DNA from: an uncultured Oscillospiraceae bacterium
GTDB lineage: Bacteria; Bacillota_A; Clostridia; Oscillospirales; Oscillospiraceae
Direction of reading: 5' to 3'
Assembly: GCA_947631675.1 (NCBI GenBank)
Contig: CANRMG010000035.1
Span: forward strand, 1 to 12,871
Length of the DNA: 12,871 nucleotides
Numbering within the stretch: the stretch's first letter is position 1; every line of letters starts with the position of its first letter. Below the pieces are notes generated by a model, which was not told the origin of the DNA, searched no databases, and saw only the letters and a list, made by a program, of their open reading frames with translations. A program made the position numbers and the translations under genes. Shown one piece after another: positions 6,490 through 11,448 of the stretch.

Positions 6490-7443
6490 ATGGACCGTTT
6501 GCTCATCATCACCGGCCCCACCGCCACGGGCAAGACCGCCCTGGGGGTGGCGCTGGCAAAGCTGTTAAACGGGGAGGTCATCTCCGCCGACTCCATGCAG
6601 ATCTACCGGGGCATGGACATCGGCACCGCCAAGCCCACCGCCGATGAGATGGAGGGCGTGCCCCACCACATGCTGGACGCGGCGGACCCGGCGGAGCGCT
6701 TCTCCGCCGCCAGATATGCCCAAATGGCCGCGGCCTGCGCCGATGACATCCTGGCCCGGGGCAGACAGCCCATCGTGGTGGGCGGCACGGGCCTCTATAT
6801 CGACGGCCTCGTCCGGGGCACGGACTATGCCGCCGCCCCCTCGGACCCGGATACCCGCCGGGCCATCGAGAGAGAATATGACGCCCTGGGCGGCGAGGTC
6901 TTCCGGGAGAAGCTGGCCGCGGTGGACCCGGCCAGGGCACAGCTCCTCCACCCCCGGGACAAAAAGCGGCTGGTGCGGGCCTGGGAGGTATACGCCCTCA
7001 CGGGAAAGCCCATCACCTGGCACGACGAGCAGTCGAAAGCCGTCCCGCCCCGATATGAGGCGTACACCGTCGCCCTGGACTTTGCCGACCGGCAGGTCCT
7101 CTATGACCGCATCGACCGCCGGGCCAAGGCCATGTTCGACGCCGGGCTGGTAGAGGAGGTAAAGAACCTCCTGTCCGCTGGCCTGAGCCCGGAATCCACC
7201 GCCATGCAGGCCATCGGCTACAAGGAGGTGGCCCAGTATCTGGCCGGCCAATGCACCCTGCCGGAGGCCATAGACGCGGTGTGCCGGGCCTCCCGGCGGT
7301 ACGCAAAGCGCCAGCTCACCTGGCTCAGGAGCCGCTCGGACGTACAATGGCTGCGCTGGGAGGCCGAGCCCGACCGGGCCGCGCTGGACGATGCCGCCCG
7401 GGGTCTGGCGGAGGCCTTCGCCGCCGGGCAGTTTAAATCATAG
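6490..7443 (+). CDS. miaA: tRNA dimethylallyltransferase MiaA
   Basis: MiaA transfers a dimethylallyl group from DMAPP to N6 of A37 in tRNAs reading UNN codons, producing the substrate of MiaB. The 317-residue protein has the P-loop GPTATGKT (9-16), SADSMQIYRGMDIGTAKPT (32-50, containing catalytic D34), GVPHHMLD (56-63) and GGTGLYIDG (98-106, with catalytic T100). It also has the C-terminal RRAKAMFDAGLVEEV, IGYKEV and RRYAKRQLTWLR motifs. The family N-terminus fixes the start at 6490, only 2 bases after the mutL stop. No good ribosome binding site precedes it, so its translation is probably coupled to mutL. The mutL-miaA-hfq order is conserved widely across bacteria. Confidence 0.97.
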   Translation: MDRLLIITGPTATGKTALGVALAKLLNGEVISADSMQIYRGMDIGTAKPTADEMEGVPHHMLDAADPAERFSAARYAQMAAACADDILARGRQPIVVGGTGLYIDGLVRGTDYAAAPSDPDTRRAIEREYDALGGEVFREKLAAVDPARAQLLHPRDKKRLVRAWEVYALTGKPITWHDEQSKAVPPRYEAYTVALDFADRQVLYDRIDRRAKAMFDAGLVEEVKNLLSAGLSPESTAMQAIGYKEVAQYLAGQCTLPEAIDAVCRASRRYAKRQLTWLRSRSDVQWLRWEAEPDRAALDDAARGLAEAFAAGQFKS

Positions 7444-7594
7444 ACTCGACGCCGTCCGACTCCATTCGCCCCTCAAAAAGCCGTAATATAGGCGCTGTAC
7501 AACGGAATTTGTACAAAATCACTATTTTACGGGGCGGCGGAATATGATACAATTATTGTCAACCAAAATTTCCGCCCCGGAAGGGACGGAAAAG
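7444..7594. other. miaA-hfq spacer with hfq promoter and inverted repeats
   Basis: This is 151 bases without a gene. It contains the hfq promoter, two TGTACA palindromes (7496-7501 and 7510-7515, 14 bases centre to centre), and an 8-bp inverted repeat, CGGGGCGG (7530-7537) with CCGCCCCG (7572-7579), whose arms flank the -10 element and the predicted start site. No terminator with a T-run is visible after miaA, so read-through from mutL-miaA into hfq is likely in addition to the local promoter. Confidence 0.55.
7526..7553 (+). promoter_or_regulatory. Candidate extended -10 promoter for hfq
   Basis: The -10 hexamer TACAAT (7548-7553, 5 of 6) is preceded directly by TGA (7545-7547), an extended -10. 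TTTACG (7526-7531, 4 of 6) lies 16 bases upstream as a -35. Transcription would begin near 7560, giving a leader of about 35 bases. It would exclude the in-frame ATG at 7544, which agrees with placing the hfq start at 7595. Confidence 0.6.
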
Positions 7595-7834
7595 ATGCAG
7601 AAAACAAGAGATCTTCAGGACGCATTTTTGAATCAGGCGCGCCGGGAGCGGATCCTGGTGACCGTGTTCCTCGTCAACGGCTTCCAGCTGCGGGGCACGG
7701 TCCGGGGGTTCGACTCCTTCGTGGTGTTCGTGGACTCCGACGGCAAGCAGCAGATGATCTATAAGCACGCTATCTCCACCATCGCCCCGGCCCGCGCCAT
7801 AGACCTGACGACGGAGGACACGACCCTCACTTGA
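7595..7834 (+). CDS. hfq: RNA-binding chaperone Hfq
   Basis: Hfq is the Sm-like hexameric chaperone that binds small RNAs and mRNAs. The 79-residue product has the N-terminal helix LQDAFLNQ (7-14), the Sm1 core ([17 protein letters not shown], 28-44) and the Sm2 motif with the proximal-face YKH (56-58) and AISTIAPAR. The rim sequence RRER (16-19) matches the annealing-competent arginine patch of E. coli rather than the reduced patch known from Bacillus subtilis. The C-terminal tail is short (about 12 residues), as in most Firmicutes. ATG 7595 is used because AAGGGA lies 8 bases upstream and the family begins here. The stop overlaps the TTG start of the next gene as TTGA. It probably has its own promoter as well as read-through from mutL-miaA. 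Confidence 0.96.
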   Translation: MQKTRDLQDAFLNQARRERILVTVFLVNGFQLRGTVRGFDSFVVFVDSDGKQQMIYKHAISTIAPARAIDLTTEDTTLT

Positions 7835-9348
7835 AAAAGACCGACGCCCTCATAAAGATCACCTCTCTTCTGGTGTTCATAGCGCTGGCGGCCTATCTGA
7901 CCGTGTACATCGTCCACCGGGCCTCCAACCCGGTGCGGACCGCCCTGACCGTGACGGCCTCCATGAGCGAGTCCGCGCCCATGAGCGGCCTGGTGATACG
8001 AAATGAGCTTCTCATCAACAGCAAGGAGCAGTACATAGACGTGACCGCCGCCGACGGGTCCAAGGTGGCCGCCGGCCAGGAGGTGGCCGTGGCCTACAGC
8101 TCGGAGGAGGCCCTGGAGCGGGCCTCCCGGCTGCGGCTGCTGGACCGGGAGATCGCGGACGTGACGGCGTCATTGAACGGCACCGGCGCCACCCAGGCCG
8201 CCGGCAGCCGGGAGCAGTCCATCTACAGCGCCCTCATGGGTCTGTCCGGCTGCCTGCGGGGCGGGGACCTGACCGAGGTGGACACCCGCTCCGGGACCCT
8301 GGCCGGGCTCATCTTCCCCTCCGACAGCGGCACCACCGCCTCCGAGGAATACCTGCAGCAGCTGCAGGCGGAATACGACGAGCTGCGGCGCACCAGCGCC
8401 GGCGACACCCAGGTCATCGCCGTCAGCCAGAGCGGCACCTTCTCCTCAGTGGTGGACGGCTATGAGGGCGTGGACCCCTCCTATGCCCAGGACCTGACCC
8501 CCAGCGAGCTGCGGGAGCTGATCGCCGCGGACCGGGTGGTGGACAACAGCTCTCTGGGCAAGCTCATTACCTCCTATGAGTGGTACTACGTGGGCATCAT
8601 CCCCCGGGAATACGGCCGGGACCTGCTGCCCGGCATGAAGGGGAAGCTCTCCTTCGGCCGGTACTACAGCGGCACCCTAGACGCGGAGGTGGAATACGTG
8701 GGCCGGGCCGAGGGGGACGAGCAGGTGGTGCTGTTCCGCATCGACAAGGGCATGACGGACATGCTGGCGGTGCGGGCGGTGCACGCGGAGCTGGTCTACG
8801 AGGACTTCACGGGCCTGCGGGTGCCCCTGACGGGCCTTTACCGCTATTACGCCGGATACCTGTCCGACACGGACGGCGCCTCCCTCTCGGAGGGCCAGTC
8901 CGTCACCCTCTCCCTGGGCGAGGGCACATACGACGCCTTCGTCTCGGAGATCGGCTCCGCCAGCCGCTACGGCGACCTGCCCCTGGGGATCGAGCCCGGC
9001 AGCGAGGAGGACACCCGGCCCAAGCGGCGGCTGGTGGTGTTCTGCTGGCCCTGGGACCCGGAGCAGGAGGGCCCTGACACCTCCGCCGGCGGCGGCACCG
9101 TGACAGCGGGCGGCCAGGAGCTGGCCATGGCCAACTATTATGAATACGACCCGGAGGACCCGGACAGCCAGGATAGGCTCTGCGTGTTCACCATGACCGG
9201 CATGCAGGCCGAGCGGAAGCTGGTGAACATGGTGTTCGCCGGGGAGGAATACTGCCTTCTGTCCAGCGAGGGCGACGACGCCCTCCGGGAGGGCAACGAG
9301 GTCATCATCCGGGCCAGGGATCTTTATAACGGCCGGGTCTTTTCGTGA
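7831..9348 (+). CDS. Membrane-anchored HlyD-like protein of unknown role
   Basis: This 505-residue protein starts with [10 protein letters not shown] and one transmembrane helix (about 8-29), with the rest outside the membrane. It then shows two lipoyl-like half-motifs ([11 protein letters not shown] with [17 protein letters not shown] at 52-87, and [12 protein letters not shown] at 199-210). They are separated by a 100-residue region, partly helical ([26 protein letters not shown]). Beta-barrel-like segments ([34 protein letters not shown]) and a C-terminal ALREGNEVI stretch follow. That pattern resembles HlyD-type adaptor proteins, but no transporter partner lies nearby. The start is TTG at 7831, overlapping the hfq stop; GGAGG is 13 bases upstream, longer than ideal, and no alternative start keeps the membrane helix. 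A likely loop insertion at about 395-450 is Asp/Glu- and Gly-rich. Position next to yggS-sepF suggests an envelope or division role; this is inference. Confidence 0.8.
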   Translation: MKKTDALIKITSLLVFIALAAYLTVYIVHRASNPVRTALTVTASMSESAPMSGLVIRNELLINSKEQYIDVTAADGSKVAAGQEVAVAYSSEEALERASRLRLLDREIADVTASLNGTGATQAAGSREQSIYSALMGLSGCLRGGDLTEVDTRSGTLAGLIFPSDSGTTASEEYLQQLQAEYDELRRTSAGDTQVIAVSQSGTFSSVVDGYEGVDPSYAQDLTPSELRELIAADRVVDNSSLGKLITSYEWYYVGIIPREYGRDLLPGMKGKLSFGRYYSGTLDAEVEYVGRAEGDEQVVLFRIDKGMTDMLAVRAVHAELVYEDFTGLRVPLTGLYRYYAGYLSDTDGASLSEGQSVTLSLGEGTYDAFVSEIGSASRYGDLPLGIEPGSEEDTRPKRRLVVFCWPWDPEQEGPDTSAGGGTVTAGGQELAMANYYEYDPEDPDSQDRLCVFTMTGMQAERKLVNMVFAGEEYCLLSSEGDDALREGNEVIIRARDLYNGRVFS

Positions 9349-9359
9349 GGCGATCAAAA

Positions 9360-10049
9360 ATGGAGCTTACCCTGCAGCAGCGTCTGGACATCGTTCGGGA
9401 GAACATCGAAAAAGCGGCCGGCGGCCGGCATATCACCCTTGTAGGCGCGGCCAAGACGAAGAGCGCCGACCTCGTTCGTGAGGCCATCCGGGCCGGTCTT
9501 CCCGCCGTGGGCGAGAACTACGTCCAGGAGTACCGGGAAAAGAGCGCCCAGGGGGCCTACGAGGGCGCCCAGGTGCACATCATCGGCGGGCTCCAGGCGA
9601 ATAAGGTGAAATACGTGGCCGGGAAGGTGGACCTTATACAGTCCGTGGATTCCGCGATGCTCCTGGCCGCCATCGGGAAGCGGGCCGCGTCTCTGGGCGC
9701 GGTCCAGGACGTGCTTTTGGAGGTCAACATCGGCCGGGAGCCCGGCAAGTCCGGGTGTCTTCCAGAGGAGCTTCCCTCCCTGCTGGAGGCCGCCGCCATG
9801 ACGGCGGGCGTCCGCGTCCGGGGCCTTATGGCCATCCCGCCGGCAGAATGTTCCAGGGCCTATTTTGAGCCGATGGCACACCTTTATATTGACAATGGAC
9901 AAAAAAAATACGATAATGTATCCATGGATTTTCTGTCCATGGGTATGTCGGACGACTACGAAGACGCCATCCGGCAGGGCGCCAATATGGTGAGGATAGG
10001 CTCGCTCATATTCGGTCCCCGGGATTATTCGCAAAAAACGAACGTATGA
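9360..10049 (+). CDS. yggS: YggS/YlmE-family pyridoxal phosphate-binding protein (PLP homeostasis)
   Basis: YggS proteins bind PLP on a single-domain TIM barrel and maintain vitamin B6 and amino-acid balance; no catalytic reaction is firmly assigned. The 229-residue product is of typical length and has the PLP lysine K32 in LVGAAKTK, GENYVQE (51-57), IIGGLQANKVKY (74-85) and SMGMSDDYEDAI (193-204), followed by VRIGSLIFGPRDY (the phosphate-binding end). The ATG at 9360 with GAGG 9 bases upstream is preferred to the GTG at 9345, which overlaps the previous stop but lacks a ribosome binding site. Bases 9880-9920 inside the gene are unusually AT-rich and carry a near-consensus promoter. sepF begins 18 bases after the stop, as in the B. 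subtilis ylmE-sepF pair. Confidence 0.95.
   Translation: MELTLQQRLDIVRENIEKAAGGRHITLVGAAKTKSADLVREAIRAGLPAVGENYVQEYREKSAQGAYEGAQVHIIGGLQANKVKYVAGKVDLIQSVDSAMLLAAIGKRAASLGAVQDVLLEVNIGREPGKSGCLPEELPSLLEAAAMTAGVRVRGLMAIPPAECSRAYFEPMAHLYIDNGQKKYDNVSMDFLSMGMSDDYEDAIRQGANMVRIGSLIFGPRDYSQKTNV
9889..9917 (+). promoter_or_regulatory. Candidate sigma-A promoter inside yggS, reading towards sepF
   Basis: A perfect -35 TTGACA (9889-9894), a 17-base spacer containing eight consecutive A residues, and a -10 GATAAT (9912-9917, 5 of 6) lie within the 3' part of the yggS coding sequence. The predicted start near 9924 would give a leader of about 145 bases before sepF. This is the best -35/-10 pair in the window. 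Confidence 0.7.
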
Positions 10050-10067
10050 AGCAGGAGGCACACCACC

Positions 10068-10586
10068 ATGGGTTTTTTGGATGAACTGAAAAAACTGACG
10101 AAGCCCTATGACGACGAGGACGATTTCTTCGGCGGCGAGGGCGTGCAGGGCGAGGATGACGATCCCACCATCGTCGTGCCCCGCACAGACCGTCAGGAGC
10201 GGGCCGAGCGTCAGGAGCACCGCAATCCCTTCGACGATGTGGAAGCCCCTGTCTTTGAGGAGCGCACCACGCCAAAAAAAGACAACAAGGTCGTGAACAT
10301 CCATACCACCACCGCCGTGCAGGTGGTCCTCAGCAAGCCCGAGCGCTTCGAGCAGGCCGCGGAGATCGCGGACCATCTGCGGGAAAAGCGCACCGTCGTC
10401 ATGAACCTGGAGACCACCAACAAGGACGTGGCCCGCAGGCTCGTGGACTTTCTGTCCGGCGTGGCCTACGCCAACGACGGCAAGATCAAGAAGGTCGCCA
10501 TCAATACATACATCATCACCCCCTTCAACGTGGACATCATGGGCGACCTGATCGACGAGCTGGAGAACAACGGCGTATACATTTGA
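10068..10586 (+). CDS. sepF: Cell division protein SepF
   Basis: SepF binds the C-terminal tail of FtsZ, tethers it to the membrane and shapes the division septum in Gram-positive bacteria. The 172-residue product has the expected N-terminal amphipathic membrane-binding helix (MGFLDELKKL, 1-10). An acidic, disordered linker (14-75) follows, then the SepF domain (about 75-165, from NKVVNIHTT through VVLSKPERFEQ to FNVDIMGDLIDE). The C-terminus is short. ATG 10068 follows AGGAGG at a 9-base distance, the strongest ribosome binding site of the right half. It is 18 bases behind yggS and 39 bases ahead of divIVA. A promoter inside yggS could give sepF and divIVA transcription independent of hfq. 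Lack of FtsA in the window is uninformative because the window is short. Confidence 0.96.
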   Translation: MGFLDELKKLTKPYDDEDDFFGGEGVQGEDDDPTIVVPRTDRQERAERQEHRNPFDDVEAPVFEERTTPKKDNKVVNIHTTTAVQVVLSKPERFEQAAEIADHLREKRTVVMNLETTNKDVARRLVDFLSGVAYANDGKIKKVAINTYIITPFNVDIMGDLIDELENNGVYI

Positions 10587-10625
10587 CCTATCGCTTCAAC
10601 ATAGAGAAAGGACAGGGTTTAGGAT

Positions 10626-11375
10626 ATGATCACAGCGCAGGACATCCAAGAGAAAGCATTCGAGCGGGCCGGCAAGGGCTATAATATGGAGCAGGTGGAC
10701 GAGTTTCTCGACGAGATGGCCGAGGACTTCGCCGCCATGAGCAAGGAAAACGCCGCCCTGAAGAGCAAGATGAAGATGCTGGTGCAGAAGGTAGACGAAT
10801 ACCGCCAGACCGAGGACTCCATGCGGCTGGCCCTCCTCTCCGCCCAGAAGCTCAGCGCCCAGATAGAATCCGACGCCAAGGAGAAGGCCGACGCCATCCT
10901 GGCCGACGCCCAGGATTACGCCAACAAGCTGACCCGGGAGACCGCCGACGGCATGGCCAACGAGGCGGCGAAGCTGGAGGAGGCCAAGAAGGCCACCAAC
11001 CGCTTCTTTGACCACATGCGCACCGTCTGCCAGAAGCAGATCGAGTTCTACGACAAGCTGAGCCAGATGCAGCTCATCGGCGGCGAGGAGCCCAAGGCCG
11101 AGGAGGCCGAGCCCGCCCCTGAGGAGCCGGAAGAGCCCGGTCCGGCCAAGCCCGTGGACGTGGCTGAGACCGTCCGGTCCATCGCCGCCTCCGCCGCGGA
11201 GGCCGCCCTGGACGAGCCGGAGCCCGAACCGGAGGAGGAGCCCCAGGAGCCGGAGGAGGCCGAGCCCCAGGAACCGGAGGAGGCCGACGAGCCCACCCGC
11301 CTGTTTGGCCGGGACAAGAGGAACAAGAAGAGAAAGCGCAGCTTTGACGATTTCAGCTTCGACGACGACATCTGA
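10626..11375 (+). CDS. divIVA: DivIVA-family cell division/polarity protein
   Basis: DivIVA proteins form coiled-coil assemblies that sense negative membrane curvature at septa and poles. The 249-residue product begins with the lipid-binding N-terminal domain (MITAQDIQEKAFERAGKGYN, then VDEFLDEM, 1-31). Long heptad-rich coiled coil follows (about 35-150). The Glu/Pro-rich tail (about 154-227) includes the octapeptide EPQEPEEA twice in tandem (205-220), encoded by a 24-base DNA repeat. The C-terminus switches from a basic cluster (RDKRNKKRKR) to an acidic, aromatic end (SFDDFSFDDDI). That end is likely a partner-binding peptide; this is inference. The start at 10626 is set by the family N-terminus; the ribosome binding site is weak (GGG 9 bases upstream). 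In B. subtilis ylmG and ylmH separate sepF from divIVA; here they are absent. Confidence 0.94.
   Translation: MITAQDIQEKAFERAGKGYNMEQVDEFLDEMAEDFAAMSKENAALKSKMKMLVQKVDEYRQTEDSMRLALLSAQKLSAQIESDAKEKADAILADAQDYANKLTRETADGMANEAAKLEEAKKATNRFFDHMRTVCQKQIEFYDKLSQMQLIGGEEPKAEEAEPAPEEPEEPGPAKPVDVAETVRSIAASAAEAALDEPEPEPEEEPQEPEEAEPQEPEEADEPTRLFGRDKRNKKRKRSFDDFSFDDDI
11238..11285 (+). repeat. Tandem 24-base repeat in the divIVA tail
   Basis: Two copies (11238-11261 and 11262-11285) differ at a single third-codon position (CAGGAG versus CAGGAA), and each encodes EPQEPEEA. The repeat keeps the reading frame, so copy number change would only lengthen or shorten the acidic tail by eight residues. The surrounding region (11090-11240) is a looser Glu/Pro-rich repeat. 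Confidence 0.85.
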
Positions 11376-11389
11376 TCGGAGAATTTCTC

Positions 11390-11414
11390 AGGGCGGAGCA
11401 GAAAGCTCCGCCCT
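11390..11414 (+). terminator. Strong hairpin between divIVA and ileS (terminator-like, weak T-run)
   Basis: A perfect 10-bp stem, AGGGCGGAGC with GCTCCGCCCT, encloses the loop AGAAA. Only TT followed by GCAAAC comes after it, so this is not a canonical intrinsic terminator. It may terminate partially, protect the 3' end of the divIVA message, or mark a processing site before ileS. An 11-base palindrome GAGAATTTCTC (11379-11389) lies immediately upstream. Confidence 0.5.
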
Positions 11415-11448
11415 TGCAAACTATATTTAGCCTTTGGAGAGTAGAGAC

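Noticed and set aside
7544..7594. hfq start at ATG 7544
   Set aside because: It lies within the -10 region of the predicted promoter, lacks a ribosome binding site, and Hfq proteins start near MQKTRDLQ.
9345..9359. GTG start of yggS overlapping the previous stop
   Set aside because: No ribosome binding site precedes it, while the ATG at 9360 has GAGG at 9 bases and matches family length.
11422..11427. TATATT as a -10 box for an ileS promoter
   Set aside because: No -35-like hexamer lies 16-18 bases upstream; that position falls in the hairpin loop and stem.
11376..11448. T-box riboswitch for ileS
   Set aside because: The spacer is too short and lacks the T-box core; the single stem does not form a specifier-antiterminator arrangement.
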